From positions 1,984,001-2,048,000 of the forward strand of contig BSYQ01000014.1 of assembly GCA_030272585.1 (NCBI GenBank): 64,000 bases of DNA, written 5' to 3'. The notes beneath the pieces were generated by a model. The model was not told where the DNA came from. It ran no database searches and was given only the letters and a program-made list of their open reading frames with translations. The stretch is from Bryopsis sp. KO-2023 (lineage: Eukaryota > Chlorophyta > Ulvophyceae > Bryopsidales > Bryopsidaceae). Every line of letters begins with the position of its first letter. The first letter of the stretch is position 1. Positions 47,134 to 57,721 of this stretch are shown one piece after another. The position numbers and the translations under genes were made by a program.

Positions 47134-48157
47134 GGGGGGTTGACATCGATCCATTGAGGAGGCTGCTTGCCTAGAAAATTTTGCAGAATTCCTGATCTCT
47201 CACACTTTTTTCCCAAAAAAGAAAGTGTGAGAAGTGTGGTTGCTCACAATTAACAATCTACTAGTGGAGTCTTTCATTGGCCCAGTAAAAATCAGCATGG
47301 GTTTGCTCCAATACATTTTACAATCTATTAGTGGAGTCTTTCATTGGCCCCGTAAAAATCAGCATAGGTTTGCTCCAATACGTTTTGCATTCCTCAATCT
47401 TGATCATAGTTTTTTGAGTTTTTCTTTTTTAAATCTGGAAGCCATCGATAGAGGGTCTGTACTATTTTGATCAGTCTTTTCTTATTTTTGAAAAAAGTTA
47501 TTTAATATGTGAGTGTGAGTTGTAGTGTTTGCGCAAGTGGAAGGGGACATTTTTTCTTTATTATCTTCATTCTTTTTCAAAATTTGACAGTTGAAAAATT
47601 GGGTTTAGCCTCGATGTACATTTACTGAAAGAAGAAAACAGCTTTGTGATTTAGTTTATTGTTCAGGTTAATAGACTTGGATAGCAATGACTCATGAAAA
47701 TGTAAAATCATGTTCTTCTGATTGTTTTCAGATGTTCAGTTGGTTTGGAGTGGAGGAAAATGAAATATTAATAATACAACCAGCAAAAAAAACTAAAAAG
47801 AATAGTACTGACAGCAGATACCCCTCGGAAAATGATAGTGGGTTTTTGTGTTCAATATTTTCAAGAGGATGCTTTTAAGGGCATTCTTGCATATTTCAGT
47901 GGATCTTGATAGGGGTTATTTGTCAACAGACTGAAACAGATTGAGTTGTTTTAGTTGTTGTATGCCACCCAGTGGGGAGTTAAGAAGTGGGGAGTTCAAG
48001 AAGGATGGTGAAATAACATAAAAGTAGCATTGCCTTTCTTGGAATTTGATCTTTCAAAAATGATACAGCAGTGCAGACGACCTGACCTCAAAACGCCATG
48101 TCATGGCCATGGTAATGCTTAGTTTAATCGAAGGATGATAAATAAAATGGCAGGAAG
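47134..48157. other. Intergenic with a 67-bp tandem repeat
   Basis: Units 47253-47319 and 47320-47386 (acaatctayta...ccaatac) repeat with few changes. Otherwise I see nothing in this stretch. Confidence 0.6.
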
Positions 48158-48204
48158 AAGGCAGAGGGGATTCGAACCCCATCAAGAGTCCATCCACTTG
48201 CCTT
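48158..48204 (-). ncRNA. tRNA-like minihelix (third copy type)
   Basis: On the minus strand AAGGCA (48204-48199) pairs with TGCCTT (48163-48158). The enclosed T-arm GGGG TTCGAAT CCCC carries the exact B-box GGTTCGAATCC. An 18-base linker replaces the D and anticodon arms. No full tRNA can be drawn. Confidence 0.5.
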
Positions 48205-48621
48205 TTTCTTTTGAGAGAAGAAACTCGAAGGAAAGAAAATACCCCACCCAAAATAAAAAATCCCACCCAAACAATCACAGACAAGAAAAGAAAACCCTCC
48301 CATTTTTTCTTTTTTTTTTTGATTTTTTCAAATAATATTAATACAAAAATATTCTCCCCTTTTTTTTGATAATACTCTTTTTTTTTGTATAACACTTTTT
48401 TTTTCTCTCGATCATAATATTTTTCAAAATACTTCTTTTTCTTTTTTTTCATATTGATATTTTTTTGATGGGTCTTTTTTTGATATTCTTTTCCTGGTGG
48501 CACTTTCTTCACCATTGAAAGTCTGTTTTAGTGAAGTTTAAGGTAAGATCCAGCCCATGCTGGAAGGTTTGAGAAATATGTTGTGATGGGGGATCCCTTG
48601 GTTGTGGTGGTGTCATCGCTC
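48205..48621. other. A/T-rich spacer
   Basis: Homopolymer-rich, with no supportable gene. It ends at the left LTR of the integrase/SH3 element. An 11-base word tgtcatcgctc at 48611-48621 recurs just inside that LTR at 48767-48777. Confidence 0.4.
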
Positions 48622-48764
48622 AATATTTTGACGTTACATGAACGCATAACAAACAACCAGACAAACTGCCAAGAATAGAGAATTGTTTAATACCGCTGTT
48701 GATCTATCTCTCCGTCCGAGAACTTCCTAATCATTCTTGGACACCAAAGGATTTGTCGACCACA
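48622..48764 (-). repeat. 3' LTR of the integrase/SH3 element
   Basis: A 143-bp repeat identical by eye to 52417-52559. A frame on the minus strand enters it and reads CGRQILWCPRMIRKFSDGE to a stop, the same peptide as in the other copy. Confidence 0.8.
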
Positions 48765-48829
48765 ATTGTCATCGCTCCACTTCGCTTCCACGAGCAAATC
48801 TCCGAAAATAAAATAAAAAAAACTTCCCG

Positions 48830-50200
48830 CTATTCCGATATTTTTTGTAAATCCTCCAAACCCATGCGTCGTTTTTCTCTTCCCAACACAATCGTTGCTA
48901 ATCTCCATTCACTATCTATTTCATGAATTTGCCATACCGTTTTCGAGGCTAATGGATCTAAACTCTTCCTTCTCAACAAACGAAATCGAACAAAATCCCC
49001 CACTACAAAATCAAAATTGCTCGAGCGAGAATGTTTTTTTTCAAAAGCCCTTTGTCTTTTTGCCTGGACTAATGATATTTGCCTCTTTGCTTCACTCCAA
49101 AGATCCTCTAAAGGTAATTCACTTCTTTGTAAGTAAAACTCCCCACTTACTGCAATCATAGCCTTCATTCCATAAGCCAATTCATAGGGGGAAAGTCCTG
49201 TGGTAGTGTGAGGAGCACAATTATGACTCACCACAATTCTCCCTAAAACTTTTGGCCATTGCTTGCTGATATGATTCCTCTCAAGAAGAACACATCTAAT
49301 CCTTTTCTTAACATCCCCAATTGTAGCTTCAACATTACCATTGCTTTGCGGATGCAATGGTCTACTGTGGACATGCCTAATGCCTTGTTCCACCAACAAT
49401 ATTGAAAATCCACCATCGAATTCCCCACCATTGTCGGATCTAATATATTGAGGTTTTGGGTATTTCCCCAAAATCTCCTGTTGAAACCATGTTCTAACCG
49501 TCTCTGAAGTTTTATCTGGTATTATAGTAACCACAAGAAACTTTGAAAAAAGATCCAATGCCACAGCAATATATTTATACCCACATTCACTAATTGGTAA
49601 TTGGGCTAAATCCACAGCCCACCCAACAAAAGGTTGGTCTGGACCCTTGTCCTGAATAAGGCTTTTTGGGGTATTCCATTTAGACCTATTGCAACTGCAA
49701 GCTTCGCATTCGTTCAAAACCTCTTTCACTGACCCAGTCAAATCTGCCCAATAATATCTCTGCCTAAGAAACCGAAGGCATTTGTCCCTGAGGTGCCCCA
49801 GACCAAGGTGCACATTTTTAACAAGTGACACTCTTGTTTCTGGCCTTGGCACAATTCTTGAAAGAAAGCCTTCATCTTTTTTCCACAAAATCGGACCTCG
49901 AAATTCGTAAGTCTTTTTCTTAGCAAGGATTCTATTCCTTTCCGCATGCGAACCACTTAACCTTTCACCATATTGCAAGTATCTAAGACTTGCCGCGTCT
50001 TTCCATATATCGTACACCATTTTTTTATCCAAACAAAAGAACCACTCTTGTTCCAACACGAATAGGGTAGTCGCCACCAATTTCGTCACACCCGCCACAG
50101 TGGTTTTGCCACCACACTTGGAGAATAGATGGATAAAACGGAGGAGATATATATATAGAAGGTAGAGAATAAAACCCCGCAATATAAGCATATGAAGCAT
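48830..50200 (-). CDS. Retroelement integrase (HHCC + DDE), about 456 aa
   Basis: The first in-frame ATG is at about 50200. The N-terminal 30 residues are very hydrophobic. A pre-integrase segment resembles gypsy elements (LRYLQYGERL...GPILWKKDEG). The HHCC zinc finger is VHLGLGHLRD...CEACSC. The catalytic core has D in VGWAVDLAQLP, D in IRSDNGGEF and E in SNGNVEATIG, with normal spacing, followed by the LSPYELAYG motif common in Ty3/gypsy integrases. A C-terminal SH3-like DNA-binding fold is likely (VVGDFVRFRLLRR). The frame starts only 32 bases after the SH3 ORF stop. It encodes no RT or protease. It should insert element cDNA into the genome if cDNA is made in trans. Confidence 0.85.
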   Translation of the reverse strand: MLHMLILRGFILYLLYIYLLRFIHLFSKCGGKTTVAGVTKLVATTLFVLEQEWFFCLDKKMVYDIWKDAASLRYLQYGERLSGSHAERNRILAKKKTYEFRGPILWKKDEGFLSRIVPRPETRVSLVKNVHLGLGHLRDKCLRFLRQRYYWADLTGSVKEVLNECEACSCNRSKWNTPKSLIQDKGPDQPFVGWAVDLAQLPISECGYKYIAVALDLFSKFLVVTIIPDKTSETVRTWFQQEILGKYPKPQYIRSDNGGEFDGGFSILLVEQGIRHVHSRPLHPQSNGNVEATIGDVKKRIRCVLLERNHISKQWPKVLGRIVVSHNCAPHTTTGLSPYELAYGMKAMIAVSGEFYLQRSELPLEDLWSEAKRQISLVQAKRQRAFEKKHSRSSNFDFVVGDFVRFRLLRRKSLDPLASKTVWQIHEIDSEWRLATIVLGREKRRMGLEDLQKISE

Positions 50201-50232
50201 ATAAGCATTTGATATAATCAAATCACTTTTCG

Positions 50233-51609
50233 TTAAGATCTAAAAGGAAATCTTGTGCGAAAAAAAGAATCGTGCAAATTCCAATTAAAATGCCGGTAAT
50301 AGGGCCACCAGCAAAATTCTGGCCAAGGAGATTGCATCCAAGAAATCAATGGCAATCTACCCTGTACGTGTCCTGGAATTTGCCCGTCAGGAAATTTCTG
50401 ATCATCTCTAAAATGTGTAGGAGAACAGCTTACATTTCTTTGTCGATTTCGTTGTCGTCTCCTGTTTCTCCTCCTCACTCTTGATTCAAATTGATCAGTT
50501 CGCATCATTTGCTCGTTCTCCTTTTTCTTGCAATCAGATTCCATCCCGCTTTTTGATCCTTGGCTTGGTAATTTCTCCTTTTGTACAAATGCATCTCTTG
50601 GATGTTCTTCTTTGGGTTTGAGATGCTCTTCAATAACATCTGAAGACAACTTGAAAGGTCTTCTGCTTCTTTTCCAGCCACCATCCGAATGTGCGTCCCG
50701 TGCTCGCTTCAATTCCATATCCAAGTTTTTTAAAGAATCAGCCCTCAATCTGAGAATCTCTTTCTCTAAAGCTTGAATTTTTTCCACATCTTTTCCCCAC
50801 AATCTGAAAATCTTCTCAAGGTTTTCGCCCCTATTTTCCACAATCTTCATGCTTCGTTGTACATCTGAGAAAAAAAACCTTTTCTTTTCCTGATCGGCCT
50901 TTATTTGACAATGCCATTGTACAGGAGAAAAATTCACCATTTCTGGTTGCCTATCATATCTCCCTTTCCTACTTTCACACTGAAAATTCATTGGATGATG
51001 TCTTTGGATGATTTTAGGGATTTCAAGAATCGAAGAGCACAACAAATTGCAATCCCTAATCTCATATTTTTGATCTCTCATTTCTCCTTCCGTTTGACAT
51101 CCAATAGAAAACTGGACATCATTCAAAAAAGAATCATCCACTGATTCCATGTAAGAAAAAGGTATCAAACCTTCTACACCACTTTGTAATTTCACCAAGA
51201 CTTGCCCATTATTTTTCTCCTCCACAACTCGTACAATCTCTCCTTTTCCCACAGAAATCTCCCCGGAAAAGCCACCAGAAAACTCAGTTAAAATTCTGCC
51301 ATATTCAATTTTGTGTGAGAAAACAACTGGATCAGAACTACAAAGATTCTGATGCAATTTTTCAGGTTTAGAAAAGCTTCCTTGAAAAACCTGAGGTGGG
51401 GATGCCATAACCTTTTTTTTCTCCTCAATTTTCTGAAGATAGGACGAAGGAATCAAACCAATTTTATCATCCCTTTTGGATTGTACTGAAGTCCAACCCT
51501 GATCACACTCTTCCAAGATGATAACAATCTCATTTTTCTGAACTGAAAGCTCCTCTGCAAATTCTGCCCCAAAGTCGTGCAAAACTCTTCCGTGTTCTTT
51601 TTTCTCCAT
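50233..51609 (-). CDS. Tandem SH3-domain protein carried by an LTR element, 458 aa
   Basis: The ATG at 51609 is followed directly by an SH3 domain, residues about 5-60: GRVLHDFGAEFAEELSVQKN, a DQGWTSV tryptophan motif and GLIPSSYLQ. A second SH3, about 100-155, has GRILTEFSGGF...GEISVGKGEIVRVVEE and GLIPFSYMES; its binding-surface Trp is replaced (GQVLV). A coiled-coil-like helix lies at about 260-310 (VEKIQALEKEILRLRADSLK), and an Arg-rich patch near 385-405 (RVRRRNRRRQRNRQRN) could bind nucleic acid. SH3 domains bind Pro-rich peptides and are normally host signalling or cytoskeletal modules. In position it takes the place of Gag. It may be a captured host gene serving as a Gag substitute or a passenger; that is inference. 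Confidence 0.75.
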   Translation of the reverse strand: MEKKEHGRVLHDFGAEFAEELSVQKNEIVIILEECDQGWTSVQSKRDDKIGLIPSSYLQKIEEKKKVMASPPQVFQGSFSKPEKLHQNLCSSDPVVFSHKIEYGRILTEFSGGFSGEISVGKGEIVRVVEEKNNGQVLVKLQSGVEGLIPFSYMESVDDSFLNDVQFSIGCQTEGEMRDQKYEIRDCNLLCSSILEIPKIIQRHHPMNFQCESRKGRYDRQPEMVNFSPVQWHCQIKADQEKKRFFFSDVQRSMKIVENRGENLEKIFRLWGKDVEKIQALEKEILRLRADSLKNLDMELKRARDAHSDGGWKRSRRPFKLSSDVIEEHLKPKEEHPRDAFVQKEKLPSQGSKSGMESDCKKKENEQMMRTDQFESRVRRRNRRRQRNRQRNVSCSPTHFRDDQKFPDGQIPGHVQGRLPLISWMQSPWPEFCWWPYYRHFNWNLHDSFFRTRFPFRS

Positions 51610-52416
51610 TGTTTTATAGTCCCAGAATTTTGTTTAACTTTGTTTTTTATATAGAAAATGTTGTCCACAGACCCGTTTTCCTAAAACTATCAATTTTAGG
51701 AAAGAAAGGGAAACACCTGAAGATTTCTTTTAGAACCCAGAAGTTCTCCAATATCTTTCACTGTTTTTTTTTTTTTAACTTCCGCACAACCTAAAATAAA
51801 AAGACTCAACCTTTCGAAGAAAAGGGAGTTCACACAAGGAAAAAACCAACCCAAACCAGAAACTTAGAGCTCAAGAAAATTTTGCAGCTCTACAAAATAA
51901 AAACACCACCCAGAAAAAACAAAATCAAGAAAAAATCTCAATTCTGCCAAGGGAAAATAAAGACCTATACAAAAATTTCCAGAAGTTGTTTTCCTACAAA
52001 AATGGATCCAGTTGAATCTACTACCTTCCACAGAAGGGAGAAAGCAATAAAATCCTTCAAAATATCAAGAAAAAAGAAAATAAAACCCCTCCTGTGATTT
52101 CCAAATTAAAAAAACCCGTTTCAGATCGAGTCAAATGATCACTCTTACGATCACAGTAAGTATCAATCTTGGTAGATCGATATCTCCTTCGAAACTCGTC
52201 GAATGTCTCTGCTTCGAAGTCGACAGGCTTCCTTGGGTCGAGAGGTTAGGATTAGACTCCAAGATCACTCGAAACGGATGAGAATTGGGATAAAAATCGA
52301 CCAAAACAAAAAAGGGCTGGGACGTATTCGTCTCCACGCCTCGCGTCCGTGCGTAAAGGAGGCAGTCGCCTTCCACTCACTCGCTACAGGAACGTTTGAG
52401 CTGTGCTCCGAAACCA
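51610..52416 (-). other. 5' leader of the integrase/SH3 element
   Basis: About 800 bases between the 5' LTR and the SH3 ORF, A/T-rich with no supportable ORF. It begins with the primer-binding-like TGGTTTCGGAGC on the minus strand. Confidence 0.55.
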
Positions 52417-52559
52417 AATATTTTGACGTTACATGAACGCATAACAAACAACCAGACAAACTGCCAAGAATAGAGAATTGTTTAATACCGCTGTTGATCT
52501 ATCTCTCCGTCCGAGAACTTCCTAATCATTCTTGGACACCAAAGGATTTGTCGACCACA
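52417..52559 (-). repeat. 5' LTR of the integrase/SH3 element
   Basis: A 143-bp repeat directly followed on the minus strand by the primer-binding-like TGGTTTCGGAGC. Confidence 0.8.
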
Positions 52560-53776
52560 GTGGCAGTTGTCTTGCTGATGGAACGCTTCATTTCATAGAC
52601 AAAACAGGGATTGAGAAAAAACACGCGTACACCAACCCACAATTGTGACTTGTCTTTGTGGTGGTGTTTTCTTTATAACAAAACAAAACCCGTCAACAAA
52701 AGCAGATTAGCACCCAGGAAAAAGCTCCACACACCTGTTTCGCAAGAGTGCATTTCACTCCCCCTCCGTCCACTCTCTCGATCCTTCTGGATCCCAGGAG
52801 CCCCTTCCAACTGTGATCTGCTTTGGTTTCCAGCGTCGGCGAGGGTTCCAGATCGAACCCGTGCTCGCTGTGCTGGGCACTCCCCCGGTGCGGCTCCGGA
52901 ACAAACAGCTGCAGGCACAAGATGCCTCCAAGTGAAACGATTCCCAAATTTTGGTTTCTGCCCCACTCCCACATCCATCCAACCCAAACATGACTCCTCA
53001 CCTGCTGAGTACATGTCGAACTCACTGACGGGCGAAATTGCCCTGGGGTAGAAGATATTCAATATCCTTTCAGCTGGGAGGTACGTCGGCCAGGAACACG
53101 ACAGGTAGGCCTCACTCTGGTCAGGATTCATTGTCTTCATTTGTGCTTTAAAGCACAACTTTGTCACTGCATGGATGGCCCAGCGACCCAAGTCGGCTTT
53201 GGCATCCAGCACTTGAGTTTGTTTGAGTTTTGGATCGAACTTGGAGGCGTCGTGCTTGCTGTGCTGGGCACTGTCCTTGGCCAGGTGCAAACAAAGGACG
53301 CCTGCAAGTGCAAAGATCTCCAAATTTGGGTTTCTCAATCACTCGCACACACATCCAACCCAAACATAAGCCTCCGCACCTGCTGAGTACATGCTAAGGG
53401 GCGAAATGGCCCCCGGGCAGAGACTGTTCGGTATCCTTTTGGCTCGGAGGTATGCCGGCCAGGAACTCGATAAATACGTCTCACTCTGGTCAGGCTTCAG
53501 GGTCGTTGTTTTTGCTGTTGTCGCCGCATGCAAGAACCAGCGACCCAAATCCTGTGCAGATGAGAAACGTGAGGAAGAGATACAAGCCAACCCAGCCACT
53601 TTGTGATCCTGCGTTGACGTTGTCGGTTTGCAAACGCGTGGAAATAGAGGCCTCAAGCGCGAGCCACTTTGACTACATGAAACACTGGTGCAAGAACCGC
53701 AAATACCTTGTAGTCGTCGAACTGGAGCTCCATTGCTGGTACTTGGTTCGTCGAAAATCGCAGGTACTGACGGCAA
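52482..53776 (-). CDS. Gene with duplicated exons abutting the LTR element; function unknown
   Basis: Exons 53776?-53600, 53551-53380, 53301-53002, 52925-52735 and possibly 52574-52482 follow one frame with GT-AG junctions. The second half of the third exon repeats the second exon (DLGRW..HA, then PDQSE.YLS.SWP.YL, then GAISP/RAISP and MYSA). The fourth exon repeats the start of the third (LCLHL/LCLQL, SAQHSKH/SAQHSEH). The unit has thus been duplicated through phase-1 introns. The final exon runs into the 5' LTR and takes its last 26 codons and the stop from it. The 5' end is unresolved: no ATG with a signal or transit peptide is found, so the model is partial. I do not recognise the family. 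Confidence 0.5.
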
Positions 53777-53796
53777 TGACGCCCGAGCTTTTATGA

Positions 53797-56582
53797 TGAG
53801 GGCGGGCGGGTGGATGGGGCAGGGTCAGTTGCTGGCATCTTTGATTCCTTCGTTTTGCGAGAAATTATCTCCACCAAAATTTTGTGCCTTAATATAGCTC
53901 ACACTTTATCGACCCACCAGTATCACGTGGTTCCTGCTCTCATAACTTCCCGCGCTATTGTGGCGTTGACGTGAACGGTTAATCACGACGTGGTGTTGGG
54001 CTCCAGGGAGCTGTATGTTTGTTCTGTTTGTTTGGGCAACATGTGTGTGTGCAACCTTGACGACGTTCTTAGAGATGCATTGCCGCCACCTCACAAGAAT
54101 TGCGACTATCGATCATTTTTTCCGTGTGTGTTGGCTGGCCTGCAATGAACAAAGTGGTTGCGGACGAGGAGCCACTGCCATTGCTCCCAGACTTCATCAC
54201 AACACACACAAGAAAAAATACAAGGACTTGCCCAAACTGATGGCTTGGCCTAAAGGCGGCGTTGTACATGTGCACAGCATGGAAAAAACATGGTGTCGGG
54301 TTCACCACCTCTCAAGTGGCTAATGAGATGATTGGCACGGTATATTTTGCGGGGGTTGGGAAAGAAACAATTTTTTAACATATCTTTTTATCATTTTTCG
54401 CCCCAACACCAAACAAACAAACAACACCAACACCACTGGACATGCTTTTCACGACAAATTTCCTTGATGTTGCCTGATTCAACAATGCTCGAGTCGAATC
54501 GAATTCAGGAATAACTTTGAGACAAGATTGGAAGCACTATGCTACCAGGTGTTGAATTCCTGTATGTCTCACCTGGACCAAGAGGATGGTACCCAACAAA
54601 AAACAAGATTTCACAAAATTTCTTAGGACCACAAACAGGAATAAATAGGAGTTGCTTGTTTGAGATGTTGACAAGGAAGGGGCTTTACTGGAATTGATTG
54701 ACTTAAATTTCACAAACACACCTTACCCAGACGATAAGGTATACCTATATCTAAAAGGAACCAAAAGAAGTGCACCTTCATAAACACAATCGGAGGAAGA
54801 TCAATCCAAAACCGGGGGCAGCTTTTGTACAAAGTTTGGATATTGCTTGCTTAACTTCAGATTCTAAGATAGAACCTGTTGACACCGAACTATGCATTTC
54901 TGACTGGCGAAGGGAAAAACGAATTGAAACTTCTCCCAGTTCCCCGTGTGCTGCGCAATGGCACAGGTTCGCCATCGATAAATTGACTCACTTCCATGGA
55001 TTTATTATTATTTTTCTGGAGCAGGAATGTATTGGAACCCCAGAATTTACTGAATTCAAAATAAACCCACCAGTCATAAACACGTGACTGTATTCTGAAC
55101 TGGGAACAGGAATACAGACCAACAGCCAGCCAGCAAAAACTCCACATGCATGCACGATGAACCACAGCCGAATCTGCCTAAGGAGTTGCAATGGGAAAGG
55201 AGGGGGCCCCAATCGGATGGGGGCTTTCTGGAAGGAAATCTAGGGAATGTCTCAGATCCCCACACGAATTCGTTGGAGAAGATGTGTGCAGTTGGTGGTG
55301 GGAGTGGGGGATTTGGATCGAGCAGTGGAGGAAAAGACTTCTTTCCAGTGGGATTGTGACAACAAAGCGTAGTATTCTTTTGAATGTTGGAGATTCCAGT
55401 GCGCGCTTGCAAATTCAATCCAGTGTCTGCAGGTTCAGTCAGGAATGAATTTGAGAGTGATAGACTGCATGGCCAACACAAAAATTGTCCATCAAGGTCT
55501 ACAATTGGCGGGTGGTGAAGATTCAGCCATCTCTCAGCAAGGATCGATTGTTTCCACTGAGACAGAGTGCATGTTTAGCAGTTCTCAGTGTTGGCCAGAC
55601 ATACCAAACCATCCTCCAGGAATCGGACAGAGAAGACAACAAAGAGGCGACCCCGACCCCCCCCCCCCCTAATGCCACAAAAACAGAAGTGTAGTGTGCA
55701 AAAATTTCCGAAATCGAATTATATTTCTCCCACTTATAACTATATTATAATTATAATTATTATTAAACAATTGCACTATGACAAAAAGAGGTCATCATTA
55801 ACCCCAACCACAGCTTTCTGATAAAAAGGAAAGGAGAAGTCTAGACTCTCGTTTTTGTGCCCATCAAACGCACTTCACAGCGGCGCTGCACCATGCAATC
55901 AGCTACCCATCCTGTTTTGTATTCCTGGCTTTGAGCAGCAACCTCATTAGTGCATGCATATGAGTGATGTTCCACAATATGTAGGATCATTGAATTATTA
56001 ATGAAAAATTCTCATAGTTCCCTCACATTGTACAACCAAGAGCCCAAAAGACAAAAAGGCATCTTGGCGGAAGTCACAGCTGGCTGTTTTGAACGTGGGC
56101 GTCTCCCAAGCCACAATAATCTCTTTGGATGTCTTTTTTGTCGTATGTTTTTTATTTATTGGTTGTTGCTTTGCGTTTCTGTTCAGTGCAAGACCTCTTC
56201 AACCAGACTCGATTCGCTGAGGATGTCGTTCAGCATCGGCGCCCCGAAACAGAGCTCCATTGTGTACTAACGACTCGTCATTTTTCCCTAGCACAGAAAC
56301 AAGGTCCTGGAAATTCCGTGACGGCGTTCAAAACCCCCTCGCCTCGCTGTTTTCGGTTCCAGCAGCGCTTGACAAGAATAGCAAAAAACGTAGACCTTTG
56401 CACAGTGTCGGCCACACCGTTTCGGTCTGACACATCAACTGTGATGTTCCAAAGTCTTCGCTGGCGCTGAAGTTCCATCAAACGATGTACAGTGGGCGTC
56501 ACCTATTCAAAATTGGTGTCCAATCCATCACTTGGGATTGAAAACCCAAACACGGCGCTCTTCACTCGGAGGAGGAGCAGCC
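53797..56582. other. Region without a supportable complete gene
   Basis: Two plus-strand frames have hydrophobic starts, 54015-54323 (MFVLFVWATCVCATL) and 56129-56470 (MSFLSYVFYLLVVAL). Both could be signal-peptide exons, but no consistent downstream exons were found. A C-run lies at about 55660-55670. Confidence 0.35.
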
Positions 56583-57155
56583 ATGGGCTTGTTGGAGGAC
56601 AGCAAGGGAGGCTTTTTCAAAAAGTCTCAGTTGCAATGCACCAACAAAGTGCCAATGGATCCGTTGATTAGGGTGGAAATCGAAGACAAGCCGCTGACCG
56701 CGGTGGTTCTGGGCGGAACAGAGGGCCTACGGCAAGTTTGTATGCATACGATATTTGGCTTCGACGATGTGGACGCTGGCTGGAACAAGGGTCGATCGAG
56801 AAAGCACCCTGATCATCCCATCAGGCTCCTCGACCCTTTTCCTGGCGATTTTTGCGGTTCTGGGGTTGATGGCGGTACAACGACGGGCTCGATCCCTGAC
56901 GTTCTGGCGGACTGCGTGATTCTGGTGCGGGACCTCGACCGAGTTTGGGATAAGCAGTCGGCGGTTGCGAGCTGTATGCTTGCATCCTCCGTTGCGAATC
57001 AGTGCCGCTGTCGTTCGATAGTTGTATTGAGCGTGTGGAATGGCGGCGGTGGGACGGACAGCGGCCGATCGGCGTGGAGCGTGAATCGGGACCAGAGCGC
57101 ACGCATCATCGAGGAGCTCCTCGTATACGAAGGCGTTGCCGCCTCGAAGATGTGA
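56583..57155 (+). CDS. Hypothetical protein, about 190 aa
   Basis: The frame opens further upstream at 56532, but the ATG at 56583 fits better. The chain looks like a real globular protein (LIRVEIEDKPLTAVVLGGTE, ADCVILVRDLDRVWDKQSAV, ARIIEELLVYEGVAASKM) with alternating beta and alpha segments. I do not recognise the family. The end may be a splice donor: AAGAT/GTGAGT at 57151 would add a further exon, for example at 57722. The opposite-strand frame is open but less protein-like. Confidence 0.5.
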   Translation: MGLLEDSKGGFFKKSQLQCTNKVPMDPLIRVEIEDKPLTAVVLGGTEGLRQVCMHTIFGFDDVDAGWNKGRSRKHPDHPIRLLDPFPGDFCGSGVDGGTTTGSIPDVLADCVILVRDLDRVWDKQSAVASCMLASSVANQCRCRSIVVLSVWNGGGGTDSGRSAWSVNRDQSARIIEELLVYEGVAASKM

Positions 57156-57721
57156 GTGAGCACTCGCATCAGAACAAGAGTTCCGATGTTGAGATGTTGA
57201 CAGTCCAGCGTTTTGGGGCAACCCCTTGGAAGTGAGTTATGACGTCACTCGCGAGCAGTCCAAATTCGAATCGAATGGGGCCGAGTTTTGGTCGAGGGGA
57301 TGGTGGCTCGCCAGATAAGCGAAGAATAATAAAGAATGAAACCTGGGCTTGTCGCCCGATAAAAAAACTAGTAATGGAAAATATACTTGATTTGGGAAGG
57401 AAGGAAAAAAGGGGGGCATATAAATTAGAGCGTTCAGCAGCAAATTTAACCCTCAGGGTTGTGTTGACCTTGAAAAAAAAAAAATGCCCACCATGATGGT
57501 CATTTTCTCCAAATGACGTGGGCATAACCTTGCTCCGTTCCAAAGAAACTAAAATCTGGGAAAAGGAAAAAATAGTTGTTTTGTTCACTTTCAACAAAAA
57601 TACCTGGACAGCAATCTTCAAATCAGTATTCCAGGGACCGAAATCTGAATAGAGCTGTTCTTAGAATTATGAACATATCTTTATTTATTCAAATACTATT
57701 CTTTGTTTCTGTAGTTTTCAG

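Larger units (their letters stand above)
48622..52559 (-). mobile_element. LTR-flanked element with integrase and tandem-SH3 ORFs, no reverse transcriptase
   Basis: The direct repeats 48622-48764 and 52417-52559 (143 bp) are identical by eye. After the 5' LTR the minus strand reads TGGTTTCGGAGC, the same 12-base primer-binding-like site as in the Ty3/gypsy element at 2.1-7.9 kb. The interior, 5' to 3', is a leader of about 800 bases, an ORF with two SH3 domains (51609-50233) and an integrase ORF (50200-48830). I find no protease, RT or RNase H motif. No target duplication is visible. It is most likely a non-autonomous LTR retroelement using enzymes from relatives. Confidence 0.75.

Noticed and set aside
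56727-57221. Minus-strand 164-aa ORF
   Set aside because: It is antisense to the more protein-like plus-strand ORF 56583-57155 and lacks recognisable structure.
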